This document shows, piece after piece, positions 8,712 through 17,837 of a stretch of DNA of 64,000 nt. The stretch is from Pedobacter psychrodurus. GTDB lineage: Bacteria; Bacteroidota; Bacteroidia; Sphingobacteriales; Sphingobacteriaceae. The notes under the pieces were generated by a model, which ran no database searches, was not told the DNA's origin, and worked only from the letters and a program-made list of their open reading frames with translations. How positions within the stretch are numbered: position 1 is the first letter of the stretch; every line of letters begins with the position of its first letter. The DNA is taken from NCBI RefSeq assembly GCF_004331735.1, contig NZ_SJSO01000012.1, forward strand, positions 62,001 to 126,000, read 5' to 3'. A program made the translations under genes and the position numbers.

Positions 8712-9073
8712 AGGATCTTATAGGTAGGATCCATGTTTTTTAGGTTGATTTTTTGGTTATTTAGGGGTAGGGACAGATAATTCCTTCTTTTTTTATGGAA
8801 ATAAAAGCCTATATATCACTAAATAGGATGTTTTTTATATCTTAGTATTTCTTATCGATAACTAAGCAGATCTGTTGGCTGCCCTTGGCTTTTAACAGTA
8901 GGTTTTTTAAAATATTTCAGGTTTATCCTGATTGGCCGTTCCACTAGAAATGATCGGTTTAAACGAAGGGTTCTGGTACAACCTTTCGTTTTTTTTATGG
9001 CTATGCAGGAAACTTTGTTCCTCCTTTCTTTTTAAATGGTGTAACCTTATTTATATTGTTTTTCATGGTAGCA
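8712..9073 (-). terminator. Intergenic stretch with a terminator-like hairpin at 8961-8991
   Basis: No gene is seen in this 362-bp gap. Arms AAACGAAGGGTT and AACCTTTCGTTT (8961-8972 and 8980-8991) form a 12-bp stem with a 7-nt loop. T8 follows on the plus strand and TTTAAA-type sequence lies on the minus strand. It may attenuate transcription between the TonB receptor and the beta-helix lipoprotein, letting them be expressed at different levels. Confidence 0.5.
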
Positions 9074-12000
9074 TTAAAAATTATAGGTAATGGAAGTACT
9101 GTATGTACGGCCAAACTTTTGAGAGAACAGTACTTGGTCTCCGTCTTCTAATTTGTTTGTAAAGCCTGGTTTTAAACGGGAGAAGTTACTGTAATCGGCA
9201 GTTCCAGGAACGTAATCGGGATTACGCTCGTAGCTTCCTGTATTTCTAAAAATAACCGATGCTTTATTAAGCAGGTTGCCCGCATTTACCTTTACCTCGA
9301 ACCTGTTTTTATAAAACTTATAACTCACTTGGGCGTCAATCTGGTCTCTCGGGTTTTCGTATTCGATGCGGTTAAGCTCAGCACTAACAAGTGTTGTTTT
9401 ACGTCCGGATTTATTATAGGCAATGTTAAATCCAAAATATTCATCTAAATACTGCAAACCTGCATTAATGAGGTAAGGAGATTGCCCATACATATTTCTT
9501 TTTACCTTGGCATTTACAATTATTGGACTACCATCGGGCGCAGTTGCTTTATAGGTTCCTACAACATCGGCTTTTTGCAGCGTTAAATTGCCATATAGCG
9601 TAAACCGCGATAATAGGGGAGTGCTGGCAATAAAACCAAGGTTTTTTCTGAGCTCGAATTCTAAACCATAAACCTTCGCCTCGTCGGAGTTTAGGATATA
9701 ATAAAAACCACCGCCACCATTAGAAAGACTAAAGGTTACTTCAACAGGCTTATCAAAGCGTTTATAAAAGGCACTTGCAGAAATAATTTCGCCTAATCCA
9801 GGGAACCATTCTACCTTAAAGTCGTAATTTTTGATTTGTGTACTCACTAAACCTTCGTTACCAAACTGTGCATCGAACATAGGATCGTACCTGAAAAACT
9901 GGCTGTTATCCATTAATTCGGGTCTAATGGTTGTGTTAGAAAAAGCAGCCCTGATATTAATCTGTTTGGTTGGACTATAGGTAAGGTTGGCCGATGGTAA
10001 CCATCTCCATTTCTTTTCGTATGGCAACGCAAAAGAACTTCCTCCCCTTACATTAATGTCGTTACGCAGTTCTGTATATTTATAATACTCGGCTCTAACG
10101 CCCCAAACCAGACGTAGTTTTTCGGCAAGGCGGTTATCCAGCATCATATAGCCAGCTTGTGTAATGCTCTTTCCTTTATAGCCGTTTAAGAAATAGTTAT
10201 TGATATAGTAGTTATAGCCATTATTGCCAATTTTAGCTGGATCAATCATTTGGGCAATCGGGATATACCTTAAACTATCGGCTATTGTTGGGCTTTGAAC
10301 CAGTGATGCAATTTGCCAGTTTAATGATCCTTCTTTACGTATGCCAAAATAGCCTGTTTTGAAACTGTTATTTAATGGCCCGGTTTTAAATGGTATGCTG
10401 GCATCTCCATTCCACGAAAAATGATGTTCATTATTACTGTAGTTATGGCGTGAAGTGGGTTTGATATAACCTTCGGTTTGTGCACTCGATGCGTAAAAGT
10501 ATTCGTAATCATTACCTGCTTTTCTTAAGTTTTGTGTGGCAATACCAAGGTCCTTCTCTTTCCTGTCTATAGATGTTCTGGATAAATTCCATTCTAACTT
10601 TACTTTTCCAACCTGGTGCTGACCGTTCAATTTGTTCTGTAACAGATCTGTATAAGTAGGGTCATCTGCTTCTACAATCCTGTTGGGCTTTAAGCCTGCA
10701 GCAAAGAAATTTCCACCTTCATCACTGTCATAGCCAATGGTTCGAACAAGATCGTTGTTGTAAATATGCGTATAGGTATTGCGGAAACTGAACCTGTTTT
10801 TATCCAATTGTAAACCCACATTGATCATTGCTGCAAGGGTAGTATTAAACATGTATCTGGCACCAGTGTTGGTTGTATTGGGGTTCCAATCGCTTCTGGT
10901 TTGCTGTTCAATTGTATTGATGTTCTGGTTGTTGCGATAATTTAAAGATGCGGTAAAACCCAGTTTTTTGTTATTGTTGGTATCAATACCTATCAATCTG
11001 CCGATAGTAAACTGATAATTTTGCGATGGGGCAGTTTTATATTGATACATCGTGAAATTATCGTTTGTAAACTTTTGGCTCTGAGCAATCAGCTTTTGTT
11101 TGTATTGTTCATCTGTAAGCGTATTATTGGGAACAATGGTACGGTCGGTATGCTGTAAGTCGGTAGGGAATTTTCTCCTGCCATCATCAAAACCGAGGTA
11201 ATCGTTTTTACCCCGTTGATGACTTAAAAAGTCTTTACCTGTACTTTGGTCATTGTAAGCTGTACCCGCTGTAAAACTCATGAAATTTTCTGTTGGGATA
11301 TCTTTAGTGTTAATCTGGATCAATCCACCACCAAAACTGCTGTTCATATCAGGGGTAACTGTTTTGCTGACAACTACATTATCAACCAGGCTGGAAGGGA
11401 TGAGATCGAAAGAGAAATTGCGGGTTTGGGCTTCGGTGCTTGGCAGGGTAATCCCATCTAACTGGGCGGTATTGTAACGTTCGCCAATACCACGTACCAA
11501 TACCAGTTTATTATCTATTGAGCTTACCCCACTAATTCTTTTTAAACTTTCACCTATATTTTTATCAGGTGTTCTGGCAATTTGTTCTGCACTGATCCCA
11601 TTGCTGATTTCGGAGGCATTTTTCTGACGGGCCAATAAACCTTCAACTGATGCTTTTTTGTAACTGGCTGTTACCACAACATCCTGTAGTCCTTTTGCAT
11701 CAGGTTTTAACGAAATGTCTAATGGTGTATTTTTATCAGTCTTTACATTTACTTCGCTGATACGCTGGGTAACAAAAGAAATATAGCTAACCTCTACAGT
11801 GTAGGTGCCTGGTTCTACACTTAAACTATAGCTACCGTCGCTGGCGGTTTGAGTGGCTTTACCCGTTTCGATAACCTTAATGGATGCGCCAGGAAGGGTT
11901 TCTCCTTTTTCGTCGAATATTTTTCCCGATATCCGGCCAGGTTTTACAGGATCTGGTAATTTGTAAAGCAATATGGTATTACTTTCAGCAAATTTATAGG

Positions 12001-12352
12001 CTACTCTTGTTCCGCTAAGAATTTTTCTGAGGATAAATTCAATCGGCATATTTTTTACTTCGAGGCTTATCCGGCTATTCTGGCTAAAAATCGATTTATT
12101 GTAGTTAATTGAAAAGCCTGCTTTTTCTTCAAGTAGTGAAAGTGCATCAGGGATACTCTTTTCTGCTATTTTAATGCTCAGGTTGCTTTCTCTAGGTGTT
12201 TGTGCGAAGCCTCTGGCTACTCCCTGATTAAACAAAAAGATACATAGCACTAACATGGCCACCATTGGCCGGTAATCCAAATTGATAATATATTCTTTTA
12301 TATATTCATAAAATCCTATTTTCATAGGTTCAAGATGTTTTCTAATTCTCAC
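9074..12352 (-). CDS. TonB-dependent receptor with STN signalling domain (FecA-like)
   Basis: 1092 residues. After a long positively charged leader and a hydrophobic signal (about 32-50, ending FAQT), an STN domain (about 55-130) carries the IPDALSLLEEKAGFSINY pattern. Next come a carboxypeptidase-regulatory-like domain (about 140-215), a plug domain (VVVTASYKKASVEG, then VRGIGERYNTAQLDGITLP) and a beta barrel ending in a terminal aromatic residue (SITYNF). The STN domain is the periplasmic contact that signals to a FecR anti-sigma factor, and the fecR and sigma genes lie directly upstream. An alternative start at the ATG at 12325 would shorten the leader. The substrate is not evident; there is no SusD partner. 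Confidence 0.93.
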   Translation of the reverse strand: MRIRKHLEPMKIGFYEYIKEYIINLDYRPMVAMLVLCIFLFNQGVARGFAQTPRESNLSIKIAEKSIPDALSLLEEKAGFSINYNKSIFSQNSRISLEVKNMPIEFILRKILSGTRVAYKFAESNTILLYKLPDPVKPGRISGKIFDEKGETLPGASIKVIETGKATQTASDGSYSLSVEPGTYTVEVSYISFVTQRISEVNVKTDKNTPLDISLKPDAKGLQDVVVTASYKKASVEGLLARQKNASEISNGISAEQIARTPDKNIGESLKRISGVSSIDNKLVLVRGIGERYNTAQLDGITLPSTEAQTRNFSFDLIPSSLVDNVVVSKTVTPDMNSSFGGGLIQINTKDIPTENFMSFTAGTAYNDQSTGKDFLSHQRGKNDYLGFDDGRRKFPTDLQHTDRTIVPNNTLTDEQYKQKLIAQSQKFTNDNFTMYQYKTAPSQNYQFTIGRLIGIDTNNNKKLGFTASLNYRNNQNINTIEQQTRSDWNPNTTNTGARYMFNTTLAAMINVGLQLDKNRFSFRNTYTHIYNNDLVRTIGYDSDEGGNFFAAGLKPNRIVEADDPTYTDLLQNKLNGQHQVGKVKLEWNLSRTSIDRKEKDLGIATQNLRKAGNDYEYFYASSAQTEGYIKPTSRHNYSNNEHHFSWNGDASIPFKTGPLNNSFKTGYFGIRKEGSLNWQIASLVQSPTIADSLRYIPIAQMIDPAKIGNNGYNYYINNYFLNGYKGKSITQAGYMMLDNRLAEKLRLVWGVRAEYYKYTELRNDINVRGGSSFALPYEKKWRWLPSANLTYSPTKQINIRAAFSNTTIRPELMDNSQFFRYDPMFDAQFGNEGLVSTQIKNYDFKVEWFPGLGEIISASAFYKRFDKPVEVTFSLSNGGGGFYYILNSDEAKVYGLEFELRKNLGFIASTPLLSRFTLYGNLTLQKADVVGTYKATAPDGSPIIVNAKVKRNMYGQSPYLINAGLQYLDEYFGFNIAYNKSGRKTTLVSAELNRIEYENPRDQIDAQVSYKFYKNRFEVKVNAGNLLNKASVIFRNTGSYERNPDYVPGTADYSNFSRLKPGFTNKLEDGDQVLFSQKFGRTYSTSITYNF

Positions 12353-12494
12353 GGGTTAAAAACTTTTGTTTAGGAGCTGGATTGTTCGAGCAATCCGGCT
12401 CCATGTTTGTGTTAAGAGGTTTAATTTATTTTTCATAGGTATAAATCCGGTAATGTTGCGCATTCCTGCTGCGCCATAAAGTATAGCTAACCTA

Positions 12495-13517
12495 TCATTG
12501 GCAGCCCTCCCCCCATACGGTAATTGTTTTAGTGGTTGTATCTATTTTGTATTCCATGTGTTTTCCGCTCATAATCCTGAGCTCTTCCATTACATGGCTA
12601 ATGCTTTTGTTCGAAAAGGTGGCGTTAAACCTGCATTGGGTAAGTTTACTACTCTTTAATTCAATGCGTACATTGTAATATCTTTCCAATGATCTGAGCA
12701 TATTTGGAAGGCTTACATCTTTAAATACAAAGCTGTTTTTGATCCATGCATTTACTTCTGTTATATTTTCGGTATGTATATTATAGTCTCGTGCTTTAAT
12801 ATGGTAGAGCAATTTCATGCCGGGCGTTAGTAGCGATAAGTCTTTTACTTTTCCTCCACTGCTCTCGGAAACTTTTACTTTTCCTGTGCGTACCGCCACA
12901 CTAAATGTACCATCTTTAGGGTAGGCGTAAATGTTGAAAGAGGTACCCAAAACCCTGGTCTGCATCTGCCCGCTATGTACAATAAAGGGGCTGGTGGTAT
13001 CGCGCTTTACTTCAAAAAAAGCTTCTCCATCAAGTTGTATATTTCTTAAACTGCCTTTTACAAAATGTGATGGCCAGGTAAGCTTACTTCCGGCACCCAG
13101 GTATACGATTGAACTATCAGGCAAAATCAACTTTACTTTTTCACCTTTTTGAGTGGTTTTACTTAAAAAGGCAATGGCTGTTTGTACTGGTTGCTGTGCT
13201 TTCTTGTATGCATACCAGCCAAGTGCCCCTGAAATGATGACCACAATTGCTGCGGCATATTTTAATAGTGGGAAGAGTAATCGGCTTTTTGGTTGGCGTT
13301 CCTCAACTTTATCCCATACCTGTGCCAGCCCTTGAACAGCGGCTAATGAGTAATCGGTTTCTCGAGTTTGTTTTGTCCACGCCTTTTCCATTACACCGTG
13401 AAATTCACTATCGGCATTTGCTGGATCGGCCAGGTATTCCATCAGGATTTTTTCTTGCTCCGGATCGGTTTTACCTGCTAAGTAATGTTCAAATAATATT
13501 TTAATGTTTTCTTTCAC
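12495..13517 (-). CDS. FecR-family anti-sigma factor
   Basis: 340 residues. The N-terminal cytoplasmic part (1-80) would bind the ECF sigma factor. A single membrane segment (about 83-102, YAAAIVVIISGALGWYAY) follows. The periplasmic FecR domain (about 110-235) contains GEKVKLILPDSSIVYLGAGSKL, LDGEAFFEVKRD and FNIYAYPKDG. A C-terminal secretin/STN-like domain (about 260-335) contains FKDVSLPNMLRSLERYYN. It receives the signal from the TonB receptor encoded 142 bp downstream and releases the sigma factor encoded upstream. The 868-bp gap to the sigma gene, filled by a tandem repeat, is unusual. Confidence 0.93.
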   Translation of the reverse strand: MKENIKILFEHYLAGKTDPEQEKILMEYLADPANADSEFHGVMEKAWTKQTRETDYSLAAVQGLAQVWDKVEERQPKSRLLFPLLKYAAAIVVIISGALGWYAYKKAQQPVQTAIAFLSKTTQKGEKVKLILPDSSIVYLGAGSKLTWPSHFVKGSLRNIQLDGEAFFEVKRDTTSPFIVHSGQMQTRVLGTSFNIYAYPKDGTFSVAVRTGKVKVSESSGGKVKDLSLLTPGMKLLYHIKARDYNIHTENITEVNAWIKNSFVFKDVSLPNMLRSLERYYNVRIELKSSKLTQCRFNATFSNKSISHVMEELRIMSGKHMEYKIDTTTKTITVWGEGCQ

Positions 13518-13660
13518 TTTAATGTTTGTAAGCTTTTATGCTGCGCGCTACTGTATATATGCGCGAAACTCCAGATACAGCTATAGGAAATGAATTTTTT
13601 TTTGAAAGTTGAAGAATTGGCCAATACAATGACTAATAATCAATTTATTTAAGGATCTTA

Positions 13661-14355
13661 CTGTCAGGATAGATCCTGAAACAAGTTCAGGAGGACGATC
13701 GCTGGGATTGCGCTAGATAAGTCTTAATGTACTTAATTTCTTAATGATGAAATAATGGAAGATGTAAGATGGATGAGGGAATTAAATAATCAGGAGAGAC
13801 CAGTTAGAGAGTTAATGATAAAATCTAAATTTCCTTTTCTCCACTTGTTTACTACAGGATAGATCCTGAAACAAGTTCAGGAGGACGGCCGTTGGGATTG
13901 CACTAGAAAAACCTTAATGTCCTTAATTTCTTAATGATGAAATAATGGAAGATGGAAGATGGATGAGGGAATTAAATAACCAGGAGAGACCAGTTAGAGA
14001 GTTAACGATAAAATCTAAATTTCCTTTTCTCTACTTGTTTACTACAGGATAGATTCTGAAACAAGTTCAGGATGACGACCGCTGGAATTGCGCTAGATAA
14101 GTCTTAATGTACTTAATTTCTTAATGATGAAATAATGGAAGATGTAAGATGGATGAGGGAATTAAATAACCAGGAGAGACCAGTTAGAGAGTTAATGATA
14201 AAATCTAAATTTCCTTTTCTCCACTTGTTTACTACAGGATAGATCCTGAAACAAGTTCAGGAGGACGTGCCGCTTGGACTGCACTAGAAAAACCTTAATG
14301 TCCTTTACTTCTTAATGATGGAAGAAGTAAGATGGAAAATGAAAAATAGGAGAGG
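13661..14355. repeat. Tandem array of a 190-bp repeat, about 3.6 copies
   Basis: The anchor AGATCCTGAA (one copy AGATTCTGAA) recurs at 13671, 13861, 14051 and 14241, exactly 190 bp apart. Copies 1-3 are complete and copy 4 fades near 14355. Each copy carries a hairpin TCCTGAA-ACAAG-TTCAGGA (one arm mismatch in copy 3). Copies 1 and 3 share variants (GCTAGATAAGTC, GATGTAAGATGG) that differ from those shared by 2 and 4 (ACTAGAAAAACC), an A-B-A-B pattern suggesting duplication of a 380-bp unit. There is no coding potential. It fills the gap between the sigma factor and fecR genes. Confidence 0.95.
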
Positions 14356-14385
14356 GCGCTTATATTAACACTCCATGCCAACCGC

Positions 14386-14976
14386 TTAGCAAAACATCAC
14401 CAATACAAAAGATATGATCGTTTCTGGAGAATATGTTCTAAAGTATTTCCGCATAATTCCAAGCGATTTTTTGAGATGATTGTTTACCGTGTTTTTGGAG
14501 ATGCCCATCAACTGAGATATTTCTTCATGTGTATGGTGGTCATTCCTGCTCATCAGGTATATTTTTTTCACCTGTGGAGAAAGGGTTGCTATAGCTTCCT
14601 GTGCAATCTGTTTAGATTCTTTGGCATTAAGTTCGTCTTCGATGGTATTAAAAGATTGTTCATGCTTCAGGCTTTCGTTGCTATAGGCTTTTTCTCTGGC
14701 TTTTTTACGGAGTGTAGTGAGGAAATTGTTACGGATAAGCGTATAAAGGAAGGCATCGAAATTCTTTTCCGGATCTATCTTCGACCTGTTTTCCCAAAGT
14801 CTTACAAAAACGTCTTGAGAAAGTTCTTCTGCTTCTTCTCTGCCTCGCGTAAAATGGTAGGCATAACCATATACTTTTTTTCTGTACTGATGGTAAATTT
14901 CATTAAAAGCAGCTAAATCGCCAGTTTTTACTGCATTCAGGAGCCTTACATTTTTAAAATCTTCCAACTGTTCCAT
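14386..14976 (-). CDS. ECF sigma factor (FecI/RpoE-like, Bacteroidota type)
   Basis: 196 residues. The region-2 domain (about 20-90) contains FNEIYHQYRKKVYGYAYHFT and EEAEELSQDVFVRLWENR. Region 4 (about 125-180) contains ATLSPQVKKIYLMSR and a helix-turn-helix HEEISQLMGISKNTVNNHL. A short hydrophobic C-terminal tail (ETIISFVLVMFC) is typical of Bacteroidota FecI-like sigma factors. It would direct RNA polymerase to the downstream fecR, TonB receptor and lipoprotein genes when FecR is signalled. Its 3' end is followed by the tandem repeat array. Confidence 0.94.
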   Translation of the reverse strand: MEQLEDFKNVRLLNAVKTGDLAAFNEIYHQYRKKVYGYAYHFTRGREEAEELSQDVFVRLWENRSKIDPEKNFDAFLYTLIRNNFLTTLRKKAREKAYSNESLKHEQSFNTIEDELNAKESKQIAQEAIATLSPQVKKIYLMSRNDHHTHEEISQLMGISKNTVNNHLKKSLGIMRKYFRTYSPETIISFVLVMFC

Positions 14977-15055
14977 AAGTAGCGGTTATGGGAGGCAAGT
15001 TAGCGGTCGCGTTTAAAGTTAATGTTAACACAATGAAAACCTTTTCTATCATCTT

Positions 15056-16459
15056 TTATCGGTGAGTGCTTACAATGCTTTGCTGGGCAAACTGTGCCCT
15101 CGAATCCATTAAAATACGATCAGCCCGAAAGCCTGCAGAAACCGCTTTATTTACGGTTATAGAAGTTTTGATGGCTTTACCTGTTGCCGCAGCGATTGCT
15201 GCTTTTACCATCAGATCTGCAGGATCACCTAGTTGAAGCAATGGTAAAACACTCATTTCATTAATTGCGATATCGGGGTTTATCCCTGCACTGTATGCCC
15301 CATTTCCCTGGGCATTAAAGAGTTTGTAAACAATCGGGTGCATTTCCCAGCTTACCTGTTTTGGGCTTCTGGCATCAAATATCCTAAACGAGGCTTCATC
15401 TTTTCCCCTAGTTTTTTCGCCGATCAGTACCACCTGAATAAAAGGTTTGAGGTTATTGATTATTACTTCTGAGGCAGACGCTGTAGCAGCTGTTGATAAA
15501 ATATAAACCCGGCTTAGGCCAAGGTTTTGTTGCAAGAGGGTATTAAAATTTACAGTACCATCGAAAGTTGCTGCAGTACCAATAGATTCTGTCCTGGCTC
15601 CTCCATTTTTATTGCCTCTGTAGATGATGAAAGGTTTGTCGAAAGATATATTTTTAGCAATCATGGCACATATGCCAGCTGCTTCTGCTACCTGACCACC
15701 AGCGTTATAGCGGAGATCGAGGATAAGTTCGGATATGCCTTCTGCTTTAAAATTACTGAAAACAGGAGTGAGTGAACTGGCCAAACCACCATTGAAATCG
15801 AGAAAATAGAGGTAGCCGATTTTTTTTCCATCGCTTTCTATAACCTTGCTAATCTCTCGTTGGTCGAGTATTACACCTTTACTCAGCTCAACAGTTCGAG
15901 TATCTGTCCAGGTATTGTTATTCAGCTCGGCTAAACCTAACGAAAAGCGGTCGCTGTTTAAGATTTCGTTTTGTAAAGTCTGTGCATTAGCAACGGTTAA
16001 TGTTTTGCCGTTAATTTTACTAATGTAATCTCCACGTTTTAAACCAGCCCTCGAAGCCGGAGAATCTTTTAAAACAACTTTAATGATCCCGATAACCTTT
16101 GCGCTGTTTTGGTCGCTAACGGTTACATAATCAAAGCCAAAATTTCTGTTGCTTGATGTTGCGGTGGTTGGGTCATTAGGAATACTGATATATGAAAAAC
16201 GATCGGATGAATTGCGGATGGAATTAAAAAACTCTTTTGGCGATAAACTGATCTTAGGATCGGCAGGCAATTGCTCATTCCAATAATAGTAGCGTTTAAG
16301 GCTATCGAGTATCCAGGTGTTGATATTCTCATTGCTTCCTACCGGATAATCGGGTTTTTTATTGCCCTTTTTGCAGGATGACAGGATGGTTGAAAACAGG
16401 ATGATAAGATAAATACTATAATAAGTTATTCTTTTTAAGTAGGTTATGGTGTTTGTCAT
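15056..16459 (-). CDS. S41-family (C-terminal processing type) peptidase, lipoprotein
   Basis: 467 residues. A signal with a lipobox-like LSSC-KKGN ends near residue 29. An N-terminal helical segment (about 35-90) precedes a PDZ domain (about 105-190, with GLKRGDYISKINGKTL) and a C-terminal S41 catalytic domain (about 210-430). The catalytic Ser is in TASASEVIINNL and the Lys is in LIGEKTRGKDEAS, so the Ser-Lys dyad is complete. It would process or degrade periplasmic or surface proteins. It stands 79 bp upstream of the sigma gene on the same strand, but with its own likely transcription; a functional link to the sigma locus is not evident. Confidence 0.92.
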   Translation of the reverse strand: MTNTITYLKRITYYSIYLIILFSTILSSCKKGNKKPDYPVGSNENINTWILDSLKRYYYWNEQLPADPKISLSPKEFFNSIRNSSDRFSYISIPNDPTTATSSNRNFGFDYVTVSDQNSAKVIGIIKVVLKDSPASRAGLKRGDYISKINGKTLTVANAQTLQNEILNSDRFSLGLAELNNNTWTDTRTVELSKGVILDQREISKVIESDGKKIGYLYFLDFNGGLASSLTPVFSNFKAEGISELILDLRYNAGGQVAEAAGICAMIAKNISFDKPFIIYRGNKNGGARTESIGTAATFDGTVNFNTLLQQNLGLSRVYILSTAATASASEVIINNLKPFIQVVLIGEKTRGKDEASFRIFDARSPKQVSWEMHPIVYKLFNAQGNGAYSAGINPDIAINEMSVLPLLQLGDPADLMVKAAIAAATGKAIKTSITVNKAVSAGFRADRILMDSRAQFAQQSIVSTHR

Positions 16460-16637
16460 CGCCTTTCCGGATTTATTAGCAAACTTAAAACTACTATTGT
16501 TAACTCGGGATTAATTTTCAAAGTGGATTTGTCTATCGCTTATAGCCTCAAAAGAAATGGTGCTCTTTGTTAAGTTATGATTATAAAATTGGTTAATGTT
16601 AATATAACAATAATTAAATAGTGGCTTTTTATTGTGT

Positions 16638-16645
16638 TAACTTTG
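16638..16645 (+). promoter_or_regulatory. TAnnTTTG promoter box directly before a GTG start
   Basis: TAACTTTG matches the Bacteroidota -7 element and ends only four bases before the GTG start of the next gene. A transcript starting 5-7 nt downstream would be leaderless or nearly so. A -33 element is not clear. Confidence 0.45.
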
Positions 16646-16649
16646 CACC

Positions 16650-16886
16650 GTGAATTTCCCACTCTACATCTATTACGAACTGCTGATCCGCTTATCTGAA
16701 ATTGAACCCGAAATCGGTCATTGTGTATCCTCAACCGCAAATGAAGGCGTTTATATACTGCGTACCACAAACGGCACAGTAAAAGTTCCGCTTAACTTTT
16801 TAAAGCGACAGTTCGAAGATCCCAATCTGATCAATAAAGACGAATTAGTAGAACTAAATAAAGGTTTTAAGCCTAGCTACGAGTAA
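16650..16886 (+). CDS. Conserved-looking small hypothetical protein, GTG start
   Basis: 78 residues starting at a GTG, since no ATG lies in frame. The sequence is compact and beta-rich (GVYILRTTNGTVKVPLNFL) with an acidic, Leu-rich C-terminus (KDELVELNKGF). There is no signal peptide or membrane segment. It is divergent from the S41 peptidase gene and convergent with the methyltransferase gene, with a strong shared terminator at 16981-17019. I do not recognise the family. The upstream box and downstream terminator make it a credible independent gene. Confidence 0.65.
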   Translation: MNFPLYIYYELLIRLSEIEPEIGHCVSSTANEGVYILRTTNGTVKVPLNFLKRQFEDPNLINKDELVELNKGFKPSYE

Positions 16887-16980
16887 TTCGGTAAATGGTC
16901 AAATAGATCATTTCTAAAAACAAGACAATTTTTTGCTGAAAATAGAATTATCAAATCTATGCTGTAAAGTGTAGCAGAGA

Positions 16981-17019
16981 ATTATGCCAGGTAATAATTG
17001 CAATATCACCTGGCATAAT
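16981..17019. terminator. Bidirectional intrinsic terminator between convergent genes
   Basis: ATTATGCCAGGT and ACCTGGCATAAT form a perfect 12-bp stem with a 15-nt loop, followed on the plus strand by CTTTTTATTTT. It lies between the small plus-strand gene and the stop of the minus-strand methyltransferase gene, so it can serve both. Confidence 0.85.
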
Positions 17020-17023
17020 CTTT

Positions 17024-17746
17024 TTATTTTATGGCACCAAATGCTGCAAAATAAGAGTTTTTGTGCAGGATCTCAGTAACGCGAAACCCAACTTTTTGCA
17101 ACAAAGCCAGTTGATAGTTTAAAGAACGCGGGGTATCTTCATATTCAATATAATCAAATACCTTTTGTTTATATCCTTCACCACCAAGTGTTTCAAGGTA
17201 GGCCCCGTATTGATCTTGAAAAAGGTTATCGATCAATGGCGAATCGTGTGCAATGAGATCCGAAATCCAGATACTGCCTCCAGGTTTTAAAGCCTGGTAA
17301 ACTTTAGTAAAAACCAATTCCCAATCGGCATCTGTACGCAAGTGATGAAATGTTGCAGCAGCAAGTACAATATCGAAATGATTATCGGGTAAATTAAGGT
17401 TACGCATATCATCCTGTACAACCGTTATTTTTCCAGTGGTTTGTGCCGATACTCTATCTCTTGCACGTTCTAGCATTGGTAAACTCAAGTCGTTAAGGGT
17501 GCAGTTAAGATCTGGAATCTTGCTGAGCATTTTTAACGTGTAATTGCCCGCACCACATCCAATATCCAACAGTTCTTTCGCATTTGGATTAATGTATTTG
17601 GCTGCTCCGGTGCAAAGCTCCATGGTTAGTGGCGCATCGATGGTGGTTTGTTGACCGCTTTCTAAGTTCGAGAAACGTTCTACATCGTTATCAAACCTTG
17701 TTTTGATTTCTTCATTTGTTGCTTTCTGCGAATAATCTTTATTCAT
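17024..17746 (-). CDS. Class I SAM-dependent methyltransferase
   Basis: 240 residues, cytoplasmic. SAM-binding motif I is ELLDIGCGAGNYTLKML (about 59-75). A motif II-like segment is LNLPDNHFDIVLAAATFHHL (about 116-135), and a motif III-like segment is ALKPGGSIWISDLIAHDSP. This is the Methyltransf_25/11 type; the substrate cannot be inferred. It is divergent from a LysR regulator with a 91-bp shared promoter region holding a LysR-type palindrome, so it is the likely regulatory target. Confidence 0.9.
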   Translation of the reverse strand: MNKDYSQKATNEEIKTRFDNDVERFSNLESGQQTTIDAPLTMELCTGAAKYINPNAKELLDIGCGAGNYTLKMLSKIPDLNCTLNDLSLPMLERARDRVSAQTTGKITVVQDDMRNLNLPDNHFDIVLAAATFHHLRTDADWELVFTKVYQALKPGGSIWISDLIAHDSPLIDNLFQDQYGAYLETLGGEGYKQKVFDYIEYEDTPRSLNYQLALLQKVGFRVTEILHKNSYFAAFGAIK

Positions 17747-17782
17747 TGCTTTATTTTTTTTGTAAAGTTAGTGCTGTTAATC

Positions 17783-17797
17783 ATATTTGTAAAATAT
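17783..17797. promoter_or_regulatory. LysR-type binding palindrome (T-N11-A)
   Basis: ATATTT-GTA-AAATAT is a perfect 15-bp inverted repeat fitting the LysR T-N11-A rule (T at 17784, A at 17796). It is in the middle of the intergenic region between the divergent methyltransferase and LysR genes. Binding is inferred from position and form; the sequence is AT-only apart from one G, so chance is possible. Confidence 0.45.
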
Positions 17798-17837
17798 CAA
17801 TTTTAGCATAAAACAATACTTAATAGGTATTATAGAT

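Noticed and set aside
13661..14355. CRISPR array interpretation of the 190-bp repeats
   Set aside because: The repeats are contiguous with no unique spacers, the unit is far too long, and no cas genes are nearby.
14476..14916. 146-codon frame antisense to the sigma factor gene
   Set aside because: The opposite strand encodes a full, conserved ECF sigma factor; the frame is a shadow with Phe- and Cys-rich, non-protein-like composition.
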